DNA of 64,000 nt from Bimuria novae-zelandiae CBS 107.79 (GCA_010015655.1 ML976656.1:514165-578164), one strand, 5' to 3'; numbered from the stretch's first letter, positions 11,642 to 25,089 are shown. Translations and numbers: made by a program. Notes: generated from the letters alone by a model not told the origin.

Positions 11642-13066
11642 ACTACCGCCGTCCTCATTTGCGTCGACTTCGATCCGAACATGCACTAACCTAAAGACAT
11701 TGCGACATGACATGTAGCTTCGGCCATTCGGACATGTCTCTATGTAGGCGGGCCGAAGATGGATTTCACCATGCTTACCATGTCTCTGGATACTGACCAC
11801 AGGTACATTCACCAAGTGTAAGCAACCCTTCCTGGCAGGTATTTTCTGGACCCGGCGTATTTCATCCCAAAGGTAAGCGACACAACCTCCTCATGAGGTG
11901 CTTGCGCCTCATTTCCCCCCAATTGCATTCACCAGTCACTGCTCCCCTCGATTCTCCTGATGTTTGGCACGGGTGACGGAAAGCGAAGGTGCGGTTTGGG
12001 TTTTGGACATGATTTTGTTCACGGCGTTCGGAGTCTGGCGATCGGAAACATGGCACAAGGCGGAGAAGGAGGATCGTCATACGGTGTTTGATACCCATTA
12101 CTTCAGCATGGGCTTCCGGCGTCGGGCGTTTACAACATCACGTTTGAGGCTCTACAACGAAGGGGCGAACTACGACAAAAATTTTGGTCGAGAGTGGTGC
12201 CTGGGCGTCAGCGCACCGGGAAACACCGACGATCCAATACTGTCACCAGCAGATGGTGTGGATTCTCTGTACATAGATTGGTTTTACTCAGCTACTCAGC
12301 CCCAGACGCCACATTAATCTTCTCCACAGTCAGCATTTATGCGTGCGTTTCCCGCTGTCAATAATGCCTTTGTGAGACTAGCGCGATTATCCAAAGCAGC
12401 ATGCGCCGTAACGTTTCGATAACACGGTAGGAGCAGTCCAACCATGTGTCCTCGGCGCGTCGGGGTGCTCGGAGGGCGTATTCAAACACTGTGATGCCAG
12501 GCCGCGTGAGTTTGGCATCCTGAGGCGGCATGGATGGCCAAAACAGCGAGACCCGCTAATTAAGGCTACCCCCTGCGCCGCATCCGAGAGTCCGTGGGTG
12601 GTAATCGACAACTAGCCATCCCCAAAGTGTGCCGCAGCCACGCCACCCAGGGAACAGGTCTGTTGAATCGACATTGTCCTCACTTACCCCTTCGCAACCA
12701 ACATCGCTGTTGCGCAATCGTGCCTGTATCGCCCATCCACCTGCCGCTCCTTTACGTTCGCGCCCTCCCCTCACCGTTCGTTACACCTGGCCACACAGCG
12801 TTTGGTGAAACGCGCAGCGATTTGGGCCTGCAGAGTGCCGAGTGCGTGATCGTTCCTGCATACGCTCCATCTGCGCCCACCGTGTTCTTAATTACGGCAT
12901 AAGGACAGTGCGTGCGCCATCCACGACCGCCGCTATCTTGCACCGAGGCCAAGCGACTGCGACCTTGCCGGTTCCATCGATAAAGGCATCGTTGCGCTCA
13001 CCACCCCACCGCCGCCGGCACTGCGATTGATATTATTACTGGGAGAAGAAACACTGCGACGCCAGC
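11642..13066. other. Intergenic region
   Basis: This 1.4 kb lies between two plus-strand genes. ORFs of up to 117 codons exist on both strands, but none shows motifs or splice partners. The last few hundred bases before 13067 are probably the NIPA gene promoter. Confidence 0.45.
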
Positions 13067-14754
13067 ATGGTCGAAGACAAGTACGCGGACACGCTGCGCG
13101 CGCGCGATGACGGATGCTCATTGTGGACAGATACGTTGGCCTGATATTGGCTGTATCGTCGTCTCTCGCCATCGGTACGCCTTTCCAGTGGACGATTCCA
13201 CACATGATGCTAACAGTCGCAATCAGGCACGAGTTTCGTCATCACGAAAAAGGTTCGTCGAGCCGCAGAACCTTCCTTCGCCTATTGCCCTGCCACCGCT
13301 TCCACTCGCGCTCTCAAAGAACAACGAACTGATCGCTTTTGCATAGGGTCTCAACGATACAGCCGAGAAACACGGTTTCGACGGAGATGGCTTCTCATAT
13401 CTGCGGAATCCCACATGGTGGGCAGGCATAGTCACGAGTGAGTCGGACAACCCTGGAAGGCGATACCTTTCCGGGCGAGCATGGCCTGACTGGGTGCAGT
13501 GGTTTTGGGAGAAATCTTCAACTTTGCCGCATACGCCTTTGCGCCAGCAATTTTAGTTACTCCCCTCGGAGCGCTATCAGTCCTCATCGGGTGCGTTACG
13601 CGTCTGCGATATAAGAGGGCTTTGCTGATATGACGATAGTGCCGTTCTAGGATCATACTTTCTCCACGAGCATCTGGGCGTGCTGGGCAAGATTGGCTGT
13701 GCGATATGTCTGATAGGGTCCGTCATTATCGTGCTACATGCTCCACCAGACGAGGAAGTCGAGTCGGTCGATAAGATTCTGGACTATGCGATAAAACCTG
13801 GTATGCAACTCTCAGCTCTCGAATCATATACCGCGAAAATCTAAACTTTGTCTTTAGGCTTCCTCATATACTGCGTCTTCGTCGCCGCCTTCTCCATTTT
13901 CATGATCTATAATATTGCGCCCAAATATGGCAGGAGAAATCCACTCATCTACCTTTCCATTTGCTCGACCACCGGCTCCGTCTCCATCATGGCCATCAAA
14001 GCATTTGGCATTGCGCTCAAGATGACATTCGCCGGCAATAACCAATTTTCGCACCCTTCGACCTACGTATTCATAATTATAACCGTTGGCTGCATCCTAA
14101 CCCAGATGACCTACTTCAACAAGGCTCTCAGTCAGTTCTCGACGAACATGTATGCCATCTCCTGGGCCACATTGGTTACGATTTTGCTGACAAGGAAACA
14201 GCGTCAACCCACTGTACTACGTTACCTTCACCACCTGCACACTCATCGCTTCCTTCCTCCTCTTCCGCGGTTTCAACACGACCTCGGCCGTGAACACCAT
14301 CTCGCTTCTCTGCGGCTTCCTCGTAATCTTCTCCGGCGTCTACCTCCTCAATCTCTCTCGCGAAGATCCCGACGGCAACGGTGCTCTTGGCAATAATTTC
14401 AGTGATGGTGTACCCACGGATGGCATTTCGGGTTTCCCTACAAGAAGAAGCATGCAGCTGCGACGCAGCACCGACTCTAATTTCCGCAGCCCGGCGCTTC
14501 CCTTCTTGGGAGGGCACGGCAATGGAAGCCGACAGAGCTTTGGCGAGAGGAGGGCCATGATGCATGATTACGACATAGAAAACAATCAGTTCGAGCTGGG
14601 CGGTTTGGCAGATGATAGCGATTCAGCGGAAGGTGGCCGCAAGAGGACAAGCTTTGATGCGGATGACATAGGTCTGAACGGACGAAGACCAAGTGGCAGT
14701 GTCAGGGTAAAGAAAGAATCTGTACGACCGAACGCGAAGGGCCAGGGTCGATAG
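13067..14754 (+). CDS. NIPA-like magnesium transporter (DUF803)
   Basis: CDS in eight exons: 13067-13080, 13131-13174, 13227-13252, 13347-13437, 13500-13590, 13640-13800, 13858-14149, 14202-14754; 423 residues. Every junction is GT-AG and keeps frame. The spliced start [20 protein letters not shown] is the hallmark N-terminus. It is followed by [37 protein letters not shown] and [11 protein letters not shown], all conserved NIPA blocks. About nine membrane helices are expected, ending near [16 protein letters not shown] and GVYLLNL. The C-terminal ~120 residues are a hydrophilic, Ser/Arg-rich cytosolic tail. NIPA proteins move Mg2+ across plasma or endosomal membranes; substrate and location here are inferred from the family. 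This gene would be missed by simple ORF scanning because its first six exons are short. Confidence 0.93.
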
Positions 14755-15419
14755 CCTACGCCGAATTGCGTGTAACGAACGGGCCTCGAAGCGCCTCACA
14801 GATCGAGGCACGTGTGTATTCATGGAACGTTACGAGGGTCCGACGAGTATGCGGCATAGGGACGCGGGGCACCGCTCGGCAGGCTGCGCGGTCGCGTCAA
14901 TTGTTTTCTTTCTACTGATGCTATGCATGCATTTACGTGGGACATGTTGCATGGTGGGGTTTACGGGCGTTACGCACTCGCCGCATGTGGTTTTGGGATG
15001 GGCATCAAAGGGGTTTCGAATTTCGCTATTTGTACTACTAGGTACGGTATACCCCGCGAAAGGTCGGGTCATGGCGCAGTTGGTGTGCTAGTAACAATAT
15101 CTCAATCAGTTCATCTTTAAGTGAAATCTGGATTTCGTCCTGTGGGTTCTTCCGTATGGACACATGCATGTTGTAATGAAGATGTCTTAGCATTATTTTG
15201 CGCTTGTATTGGGCTTATAGGTTCAGGTCCAAATACTGCTGCCACCATTCAGGATTTCTTACAATCCGGACGGTCTTGACATCTGTCAAGGTCCAACGTG
15301 ATCTCGCGACCGCGCTAACCGCATCCAGCCGCATCGCGCCTGCTCCAACCCATCCACAACACTCTCCCGACTTTCAATCACGGCCGTGCAGGCCAAACCA
15401 AACCAACCCATTGCACACC
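14755..15419. other. Intergenic region
   Basis: No supported gene. The open frame of APC4 extends upstream to 15198, but the family N-terminus begins at the ATG at 15420, so this stretch is treated as leader. Confidence 0.5.
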
Positions 15420-18021
15420 ATGGAACCCCAAACCGCGCCCCGCTTGCTCCAGCAAGCAGAAAAAATTCTTCTGCACCCTATTCACGCACATTTGATTTCT
15501 TACTGCCCGACCATGGATCTCGTGGCGCTCGTGACCAGCGAGGAAAATCTGGACGTGTATAGGTTGAATGGGCAGCGGGCGTTTGGGCTAAAGCGGAAGA
15601 GCGAGGATGTTTGTGTGCAGGCGCTAAGGTGGCAGTGGAATGGCGCGGGGGTGGCGGTTGCGTGGAGTGATGGGAGTGTGGATGTTGTGGGTGCGGAGAC
15701 GGGGAGGGTTGTTCATGGAGGGGTTAAGCTTCCTGTTGCTGGGGCTGAGGGCAGGCGGGTGCAGTGCATGGGGTGGGGCATGAATTTTATCGATGCGGAG
15801 AGGGTGAAGAGGAGGACGGGGGAAGTACCGAACGGCGACGCGAAGGCTGGGGGGACGTGGGATTTCAATATGGCGACGACGGAGGACTGGGATAAGGGCG
15901 CGGATGGTACGACGCTCGAGGAGTTTCTGCAAAGGCAGCCGGATTTTGAGCGCTTGGATGTGGCGCCTGATCTTCCGGAGCAGATTGCTATGATGGATAC
16001 GGAGAGTTTGATGCCGAAGCTGCCGGTTATACCGCTGCCGCCGGCGAATCCGATGATGCGGTTTATGCACCAGCAGGTGGATGCAGCCGCGTTCAGTTCG
16101 CAGGCGGAGGTCGATGGGTTGTTGCACTCGCAGCATCTAAGGGATCACAACAGTGTGGATATGTTCATCAGGTGCACGGAAGACGGGGGCGTGTATCCGA
16201 GCATATACGATTCGATGGAGGCGGTGGAAATCAGGCTGCCGCAGACTTGGGGTGTCCGGAGTAAAGTGGTAATGCATGCGAGCCATCCGTATGTTTGCAC
16301 GCACTCGCTGGTCATGGAGGTCTCATCGCCAGCAAAACCACAGAAAAGGCTCGCATGGGTACCTCTTACTCTAGGCTTCATTCCTTCGGCAGGAACGTAT
16401 CTCCACCTCATCGCTGCCAAAACGGCACAGCTGCAGAACCTGCTTGCGTACCTTTCGACCACGCTCGCCCGTATCCAAACCTACTTCAACCAAACTCAAG
16501 ACCTGCCCGGAAAATTCATGGCGAACATCGGCGAGACGCTCGCAGAAGACCGCAACAACGCGTATGATCTTGTGACCCTCCTTTACCAGCTCGCCTGCAC
16601 TGGGCACTGCCCGACGTCCATTCACGATTGGCTCGTCGATGAGCTCGCCGAACAAGGCCATAAACGCTGGGACAACGCCGTGACGTCCGGCCTCGCCACC
16701 GTCATCCAGCTGTTGCACGAAAACTTCCTCCCCGCTCTAGACCGCTGCTCGATCATCATCTCACGACTAAAAGGCCTCGCAGAGTTCCACGACCGCGAAT
16801 GGATCTTCAGCGGGCCGCTGACAGACTTCACAAACCTCCTCGATGTGATAAAGACGCTGAGCCTGCTCGCGAACACAGCGCTCCTCTATGCCACAGAGGA
16901 AAAGCGCCATTTTGCGAGCTTCAGTAAGTGGCTTAGGTACTGCATCGACTTCGAAGCTACGGAGCCCGGCAGTCAGTCGCGCACTGAGATGGAATCGACG
17001 TCCCCGGGTGTAGACATCGCCGCTGTGCTCGAGTACATACAGTACGGTATGGCGACGTCGGATGTCAAGCCGTACCTCACGAAAGCGCTCGGCGCCTCGA
17101 CATGGGCGCGCGACTACGACGAGACTGTCAAAGTAATCGAGCAGCTCCGCGAGGGCAGGAAAGCGCAAGAGGAAGTGCTGTGTGTGGAGAACGTGCTCCT
17201 GCGCTTCGCCGACGCCGTGCGCGGTCTGCTGAGGCAGGTGAGCCAGTGGCAGAAGAACAACATCAGCATGGACAGCGGGATTGTGCTTGACGAGGGCGAA
17301 GCGGTCGCGTTGTTGGATATGCGCATGGTCTCTGAGGTATGCATCTGTCCCCCATCCACCCCCTAATCTATATCTATTCAACACAAGACACTAACATCAC
17401 CAGCCAACCACCACCACCCTATCCACCTGCATCGCCCTCCGCACAACACCCTCTCCTTCTCCCTCCCTCACGCTCCACCGCCTCACCCACTCCCCCCGCA
17501 TACCCCCCTCCGCGCCCCTTCCCTCCCTCTCATCCACTACCCTCACCATCCCAGAACACACCATTCTCGACGCAAAATTTGCAGACGACACAACCCTCCT
17601 ACTCCTCCTCGAGCCCTCGGCCGCAGAGCACCCGTACGCCCTCGTCGCCGTACAGTACACACCCACACCCACCGCAGACTCCTCGGATTCCGCGAGTCTA
17701 ACCGCACACCCCACACACCCTTCCGACGCCGTGCGCGCCGCACTCCTCCCATCAGGCCACGCCGTCCCGCTCTCCGCCCGCCACGCAGTCAGCCTGTCCG
17801 CTGCGGAGCTCCAGGCGCACACGCAGCACGTGTTCGAAGGGCGGTTTACGCCGTTGGCGCTCGTGGTGAATGGGCGGGTCGGGAGAAGGGTTGTGTTGGT
17901 TGTGGGGAGCGATCGGAAGCACTACAGAGTGTTGGATCTGGATTTTGCGGAGGGGAAGGAGGAGGGAGATGGAGACGACGGGGATGGGGAGGGGAGTGAT
18001 GTTGAGATGGGGGAAGCGTAG
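15420..18021 (+). CDS. APC4: Anaphase-promoting complex subunit 4
   Basis: CDS is join(15420..17336, 17404..18021), 844 residues. APC4 is a scaffold subunit of the APC/C ubiquitin ligase that triggers anaphase and mitotic exit. Residues ~15-110 form the APC4 WD40-type N-terminus (YCPTMDLVALVTSEENLDVY, NGQRAFGLKRKSEDVCV, ALRWQWNG). Residues ~330-530 are the long helical APC4 domain (LQNLLAYLSTTLARIQTYF, DLPGKFMANIGE, GHKRWDNAVTSG, EFHDREWIFSGP). The 67-bp intron (GTATGC...CACCAG) follows a complete GAG codon. Exon 2 is strikingly C-rich and gives a proline/threonine-rich segment, then FEGRFTPLALVVNGRVGRR and YRVLDLD, followed by an acidic tail. The start at 15420 gives MEPQTAPRLLQQAEK, in register with relatives. 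Confidence 0.9.
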
Positions 18022-18455
18022 GCGGGTTCGTGGGTTGCATTGCGCGGAGTATGTGGTAGCATTGTATATTAGCTTGAGCACGGGCGGGATCACGTAGTAG
18101 ACGGCGGGCAGACTTGTTTCCCCACACACTTGAAGCATCCATGTCCGAATCCGTGTACAATGTGACTAAGCTGCATGATAGCCCCTTAACATCACTTGCT
18201 CAACAAAGGCCTCATCAAGTCGTAATGAAATCACATTGCCAGAATACACGTCCGATGCACTTTTTGTTTTCGGATTCGCATTTCCCTAGGGTCCTATCAT
18301 GCACGCAAGCAGGCCAGAAGCCTAGCTTGCCCAAGCCTAGAAAGTTCATAACGCCCGGCCACCCGCATTTCGAATGGTGATGAGAATAACCGACCGCTTT
18401 GTTGAGCCACCGTCCCGACGCCCATGCCGCCTCGTTGTCGTCATCGTCTAGCCCT
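18022..18455. other. Convergent intergenic region
   Basis: The 3' ends of APC4 (plus) and uL2 (minus) face each other here. No gene seen. Confidence 0.5.
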
Positions 18456-19502
18456 CTAGTCCTTCGTCTTCTGGGTACCACGGAGCAGACCCGTCCGCCT
18501 GGCGGCGATGAGACCGGCCTTTTGACCTTGTGCGGCCTCGCGGGAGATGGTGGAGGCTTTACCGATATGCTGGTGGTTACCACCACCGTGAGGATGGTCC
18601 ACGGGGTTCATAGCAACACCACGAGTCTTGGGCCATGAGTTGCGCTTGGCAGCGAACTGTTCATCGTTGTCAGCAGATTCCACAGATCGTGCGAATCGGT
18701 TCGACGTACCTTGTGCTTGGCCCTGGAGGCCTTGAGTAGGGGCTTGTCTGTTCGGCCACCACCAGCAACGATACCGACCATACCACGGCAGGAGCTGGGG
18801 AGGACCTTCTTGGCACCCGAGGGGAGCTTGACACGAGTCTTGCCCTCGTCAGGGTTGTGGCCAATGACGGTCACGTAGTTGCCAGAGGTACGGCCGAGCG
18901 CACCACGGTCAGCGGCCTTCTCCTCGACGTTGGTGAGGACGGTACCCTCGGGGACAGAGTAGAGCGGGAGGACGTTGCCGACGGTGAGAGCGGCGTGCTT
19001 TCCGGCGTAGATGAACTTTTGCATTGTCAGCCTTCGTGTCCCTCGAGATCTGCTTTTATCCCACTAACCTGGCCAGTGTACATGCCCTCATTGGCGATGA
19101 AGGTCTGGGTGTCGTGCTTGAAGCGGTACGGCTAGATACAGAGTGAGCGAACAGATGCAATGCAGTGTATAGGGAGGCTTCGTACGTTGCGGAAGACGAC
19201 TTTGGCGAGAGGAGCACCTGTTCGATTTCGTCAGCGCACATTCAGATACACAAATGCCAATTCCGGTACTCACCACGGCCGGAGTCGTGGACGATTTCCT
19301 TCACAACGCCCCGGATGTACCCATTGCGCTCAGCCTGTGCCCATTAGCTATCGTCCTCACTCGTAATCGGGTGCGCAATCGGGCGCGCGGCGGGACATAC
19401 GTAGTCGAGCGTGCGGAACTGGGCAGGCGCCTTGTTCAAGCGGGTGTTGGCGGTGAAGATGGAGCCGCGACCCTTACGCTGGTTCCTAATAACCCTACCC
19501 AT
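18456..19502 (-). CDS. RPL2: 60S ribosomal protein uL2 (L2/L8)
   Basis: Six exons on the minus strand: 19401-19502, 19274-19334, 19186-19217, 19069-19131, 18710-19015, 18456-18656. They encode exactly 254 residues, the normal eukaryotic length. All introns are 53-66 bp with GT-AG ends. The start is [20 protein letters not shown] and the end is [11 protein letters not shown]. The universally conserved peptidyl-transferase loop [11 protein letters not shown] is present, and its histidine is the residue implicated in ribosome activity. Nothing is unusual except intron density for such a short gene. Confidence 0.98.
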
Positions 19503-20257
19503 GGCGACGGTGTTGTGTGGTAGAGGGAGTTGCTGTCGACAAGAGAAGGTCGCCTCGTAAGAGTTTGGGTGTGGGCTTCGAAATTCCCGGCCTCGCTTCG
19601 CCGGCGAATTAGCGCTGGGCTTGGCGCGCTACCGCGCCGCCCACCATCCACTGGGATTCTTTCCTGCGTCAATCAACATCTCTAGAACTGAACGAAGCAA
19701 AAATTATGGCTTGGTGAGCACAGAAAGAGTGGTAAATGTATTGATGTATTCCATGAACAGAGGTGCAATCGTTTCTACAGGGGCTCAACACTAGCTTTCT
19801 GCATCACTATCTGCACGCGGATGCATGTAGCGATACATTGTATACATATTTGCTAATACAGCTACCTGCCCGGTTCGCATGATGAAATCAAATATGATCA
19901 GTTTCTTGTTATAAACTGGTCTGCAAGCCATTAGCGGACGCACACGTCCGCATACCTCATCATAGACGCTTTCTGTACGCCTCACTTGGGAGACAAGCTC
20001 AAGCCTACCGGTCCTCAAAAGCATTGATATGAAAGCTTTCCCGCCAACTCCTATCCCGTTCATCATTGCCCCAGCTCGATTGATGTAGGCCTGGTAGAAG
20101 GCAAGACGAATGTTCCCACAAAAAGGATTCCTCTATTCACGACCCTGATTTTCAAATGCTATTGAGCTGCATCCGATGCAGCATCGTAGCACACCTGTCG
20201 ACATCTATACAGCATCAGTCAGAACACTGCTGTCAAACACACCAGTAGGGCCAACCA
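19503..20257. other. uL2 promoter and F-box gene 3' region
   Basis: The side next to 19502 should hold the uL2 promoter. The other side is the 3' UTR of the F-box gene. No gene seen. Confidence 0.45.
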
Positions 20258-23200
20258 CTAACTAGTAGTCGCCTCGTCGAAATTGAGCCGATCTTCGGCA
20301 CGCACAACGCCCGTGAACCGTCCCGTCCCACCGGGCAGCAACCCATCGAACTGCGCTGCTTTTGCTTCCTCTTCGTCTTTCCAACCCGTCTCCAAGTTCC
20401 AGCCCGCGTACAACGTCGCTAGCTCTTCGGGACTCGTTTCTTGCACGATTTCGCCCAGCAGAGCGAACTTGGCACTCAGCATTGATGGCGCAAGTGTTGT
20501 GGCGCGATTCTTGAAAATAGGGTCGATGCGTCGTCTGGCCGCTCCAATGAAATCGTCAAGATCCCCTTGGTCGTACGCCGAGTACGGAAGGCGCGCATAC
20601 CCGCAAGAGATGAATTCAATGCTCTTGAGCGATGTGGTCCGTTCTCCATCAGCCTTGGAATGCTCCGAACCGAAATCCCTCAAGTTCGGACCGGGCGTGA
20701 TGGCATCAATGATTTCTACCCATGAACCCTCCCGCGGTTGGGCTGTCAGAAGAGTCTGATTAGCTGTAGCTGGTGATACAGCTGCACTAGCCGCCTGTGC
20801 CTGGTTATTATGGTTTCCCTGCCCCTGACCATGATTCTGGAGGATATGTTGCACAGTGTTCATGATGCCAGGTTGTACTTGAAGATGGTTTGCGTTGCCA
20901 TTGTTGCCGTGTTGTACATGCGGACCATGCGCTGCAAGATGGTGCATTTGAGTCTGGAGCGCATTAAACTGGTTGAGGTTGCCGCCTGGTGCAACTTGCA
21001 CCTGGTGTAGCATGATCTGCAACAGCTGGGCCTGGGTTTGAAAAAGCTGCAGTGGACTCAATATGTCCTGCTGTTGTCCATTGCCTTGGATTGCGGAGGT
21101 ATGGGCCTGCAATTCTTGTGCTTGTTGCAGTCCTGGCGCCCAATGAATACCCTGAAGCAAATTCTGGAAATTGGCCTGCTGAGCAGCTATGTGGAGATTA
21201 TTGAAGTTGGCCTGCTGAGCAGCTGCGTGGAGATTATGGTGCATAGCCTGCTGAGTCCGCAATATACCAGTCAAAGATACTGAGTCCAAGACCAAATGCT
21301 TCAAGCTGAGGTTGTCATGTAACTTGACAAATTCTTGTAGGGCCAACGGTGTCATCCAGCAATTCTTGAGGGTGAGACGCTCAACATATGGCATCCGCAA
21401 CAGTGCACCCCGGACAGCCACCGCATTTTGCTGCGTAATCATATCGACACTGAGCAGGGGAGCAGGCTGGAGGAGTTTGTTTCTGGCATGCATTCCCTCG
21501 GCATGTTCACCGCCAGTAGCCCATCCAATTGTGAGGTTCTGGACTTTTGGTTGATCGCTGACTATCCTCCCCAAAAGCGCAACCACTGAAGTCAGTTCGG
21601 CCGTCGGGTTGACTTTGGGAGTGTCCACCACGCCTGCGTCATCTTTGCTTATACTCCGCCAGCAGGGCAGAACCATCAAAGTGACCTTGCTAAGGTTCGG
21701 CAATGCGTCCCAGAAGTCTGGGCGATTAAGCAAAGAGATGTACCTGTCAGACAATCGGGAAATGTTCAAAGTGTGGACAAGGTTGAACGTTTTGGGGTTG
21801 TCGATAATAGAGAGCATGTAAGAGGAGATGAAGGCGCGCTGCGCCCATTCTATCTCCATCAGCCACTCCTTCTGTGCTTTGGTGAGCGTAGAAGGAACGA
21901 CGGAGGCGATGAGTTGCCCAGTGCCGACTGGTTGGATTTTCGCGGTATAGAGAATGCCAGCGTTAGAAGGCGTCTGGGGTACCACGAATTGTTCCAAGAC
22001 CTCCGGGTCTTCGAGACACCCTGCGGGTAGTAAGTCTGTCGTGTCATGCGCAAACGCATCGGAGATGATCTGCGGTTCCACGAATGGCACCTCAGGTTGC
22101 TGCGCTAGAGCTAAGTTGGCTACTTGGGTGTCGGACGGAGCTTGGTTCACCTCCAGCTTGTAAAGTGTCGCCAAAGTCAAATCACTCTGGGCCGCTGCGT
22201 GACAAGTTTCAATATATTCCCAAAGCTCTCGTTGTGCGTGTGCACGACGATCCGGAACATGCTTGTGCGTGCCAAACACTTCAGGAGGACGCTGGAGAAT
22301 TCGCGCGCGTATGGATCGATCAGGTCCGTTCAGCCAACCTAGACCGGCGTCCACTGAGAGTGCTAGTTCTTGAATCTTTGAAAGCTCGGAGAAGGCAGTC
22401 TTCATCCTGGGTGTCTCATCAGCGGCTGTTTCTAGCCCGGCTACGTCTTCGAAACGTCGATATTCCACGAACGGCCAATCAAATGTACCCCAGAAGCTCT
22501 CATGACGCTCGGTGAGGGTCTTGACCGGGGGCTTCGCCAGAGCGTCCTCGGTGACCTCAAAGCTCATGCCGTACTTGACGATATGTGCTCCAAACCCACG
22601 GAAGACGTCCAGACCGTGGCCATTGTAAACGTCATCGCCATTAGCGTTCTTCCAGACGAAGTTCGAGGCACCTGCTTTCTTCTTCCCCTTGAGATCTGGT
22701 GCTTGTTCTTGACCTAGCATGCCGTAAATTTCCGTATTGAAAGGGACTACGACGGTTTTGAACAACACTTGGGAGACATTCTGGTTCATTTCGCGACTGA
22801 CCAGGCGCAGAGACTTGATGTCATCGCGGTTGAGGTGGCCTGCAATCATTTCGATCAGCTCAACCGGGAGGCCCCAGACCGGACGACCACCTAAGGTGCC
22901 GGGTAGCTGGGCTGTAGTCACGTCAAAGGACTGATGGGTCTTCTGGACTTTAGCTGGGCGCCGACGTGACTTGGCGTTGGACTGTTTCTTTAGAGCCTTG
23001 TCGATGCGATAATATCGCGCAGGTAATTTGGTGTTGTCTCGCAAGGAAGGCCAGACATCATTCGCCTGTGGATCAGCTGCAGCGTAGTTCCTGTACATGA
23101 TGGCCGCGACGGCCTCGTGGTTGGTTAAAGCGTTCGCCATGTCCTTGCCATCGATCTCCTCGAACTTCTCTTTTGCAGGTTTCGGCTTCCCGGATTCAAC

Positions 23201-24175
23201 TTTGCTCCTGATCATAGTATCACTCGTCGAAGGCTGGGACTGACCCGGGCGGCCTTCCATCCTTCTCCACAAATTTGAGAGTACAGGAAGATGCTGTTCC
23301 AGATGGTGTTGAATCTGGAGTTCATCGACAAAGTCGTCTCCACTCCATTCTTCGAATTGTTCGAATTGTTCGAATTGTTCGAATTGTTCGAATTGTTCGC
23401 GTTCGTCGAATGGTACGAAGTCGTCGAAGTCATCATCACCATACCCGTCGAACAGCGGTCCGAGATCGGCGAGAAGATTGTGAACCTGACCTTGGGATGC
23501 CTCCAGCCAAGCTCGAGCTCGTACGTCGTTGGCAGATCGCGGCTGGGAGGACGACTGAGCACTGTTTGAGGCCTCAACTCCGCCTTCGTGGTTCGTGGGA
23601 TGGCCGGCAAAAAGTGAGACGGGCGGATGGTTTTCGATGTTTCTAGTCTCCGCATCCGGCTGGTTCTGCGCAGCGCCCTGGGCTCGTCGCGAAGCTCGTC
23701 CGCGGTTGTTCCTGTTGTTCTGGCGTCTTTCATTGCGGCCGCGAAGAGCGTTTTGGATGATGCTGTGGTTGGGCGGTTCACGAGTGAGAGCAAAGGCTTC
23801 GGAGAATTGAGGATTGCCTTGCCGGTCGTTCCTGTGGCGGGACTGGTCTTGCTGTTGGGTGCGCGTGCTAGGACGAGATGCGGACCGTAACTCGTATGGC
23901 GCGTGCTAAGTGAGGGTCAGCACGACTCTACCGAATCCCGAGAAGGGAAACATATGAACGGGAGACAAACGAAGACGACAAGCAGAGCGAAGAAATGTGA
24001 TTGGAATGTGGAGACGAGCACTCAATCATGCCAGCCTGAGCGGACTCGCACGTACCGAGCTGGAACTGGACTGGACGTCGTCCACATCCATGTTCGCAGT
24101 GTCGCTGGACTCTGCGAGCTGCTCGAAATAATTGCGCCCGCGGTTAGAGCGCGTGAAGTGTGAGTGTTGGTCCAT
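20258..24175 (-). CDS. Large F-box protein with Gln-rich repeats
   Basis: CDS is complement join(20258..23905, 24056..24175), 1255 residues, with one 150-bp intron (23906-24055; GTACGT donor, CTTAG acceptor, TGAC branch). Exon 1 starts MDQHSHFTRSNRGRNYFEQL. Residues ~384-425 are an F-box (VWGLPVELIEMIAGHLNRDD then IKSLRLVSREMNQNV), which normally binds Skp1 in SCF ubiquitin ligases. Long downstream segments (LPNLSKVTLMVLPCW, VERLTLKNCWMTPLALQEF, NLSLKHLVLDSVSL) look like a degenerate leucine-rich substrate-binding region. Between residues ~950 and 1110 lies a Gln/His/Asn-rich stretch with 12-residue repeats; near residue 210 there is an EQF array. The substrate is unknown. The reading frame is intact throughout exon 2. 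Confidence 0.85.
21171..21259 (-). repeat. 36-bp tandem repeat in F-box gene
   Basis: About 2.4 copies of a 36-bp unit (core GGCCTGCTGAGCAGCT on the plus strand) encode repeated NLH-AAQQANF peptides. The period is a multiple of three, so unit gain or loss keeps frame. Confidence 0.8.
23353..23397 (-). repeat. 9-bp minisatellite encoding (EQF)5
   Basis: Five perfect copies of a 9-bp unit (GAATTGTTC on the plus strand) encode EQFEQFEQFEQFEQF on the minus strand. Confidence 0.9.
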
Positions 24176-25089
24176 GTTTGCTGCTGCGTAATGCGCGTCG
24201 AACCTCGAAGCCTACTGCCAGGCGTCTCGGAGCGGGATCCCGGTCTGGAGCGGAATAAACTCTCGGGACCGACAATGACAATATAGTATACTACAATGCG
24301 AAGCACCGACTGACGATGGGCTGCGTATGTTTTGTTCGTCGTGTTGCTGGCCGATCAAACGCTTCCGGCATCCTTCCTTTCTTTTGGGAAGCAAATCCCC
24401 CCGCAGCTAACTGCAGGTACGTTCCGGCGGCTTGGCGATCGGCCCTAAATTCTATGATGCCCGCAGCCTTTCCGCAACGTTTGCATGTGCGGCACGTCGT
24501 TTGGTGTGCATCTTAATTGGTTCGGCGCTTACAGATCTTGCAGTGTGGGCAAATACAGTTTTGGCTTGCTCCTCCGCATGCACGCATGCCTGGGTGCTGT
24601 GACATCTGTGTTACCCGAGGCTATCCACAAATGTGACACCTATCAACCATACTGACGAAGAACGCCGACGCGAGCAGTGAAGAAACGCTTGGTCTGCACT
24701 TTGCAATCGACTTTCTTGCAGATTGCCTGATGATGATGTAAATGCGAATTGCTTTACGGAAATCGGATTTGGAGATGATACTGTACCGCATGCCCAAAGT
24801 CACATCGTGGGCTTGGCCAAAGCGGGGCCTTACCTTCGGAAATAGCACCGGCAGAGCCGCCGGACTACCATCAAAACTCCTTCAATTGCATCCTCAACGT
24901 AGTGAACATACTTATAGCTGCATCGCAGTTTACATTTTCATTTTTCTCTGGTTAACCATCAATTAAAGCCCAAGTCTTGCGAGTTAGACCGCACACAGGG
25001 CAACAATAACTCGGCGATTAGCACAGGCCAAGAGCGACTGGTCCTTCATAAATATTCGGCTTCCGTCAAGATCGTATAAGCTCTGCAAA
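24176..25089. other. Divergent promoter region
   Basis: This lies between the F-box gene (minus) and the F-box-like gene at 25090 (plus). No gene seen. Position 24876-24960 is mildly AT-rich, close to the second start. Confidence 0.45.

Noticed and set aside
11964..12317. 117-codon plus-strand ORF downstream of the acidic protein gene
   Set aside because: No recognisable motif or homologous block.
15198..15419. N-terminal extension of APC4
   Set aside because: Low-complexity translation; conserved protein begins at the ATG at 15420.
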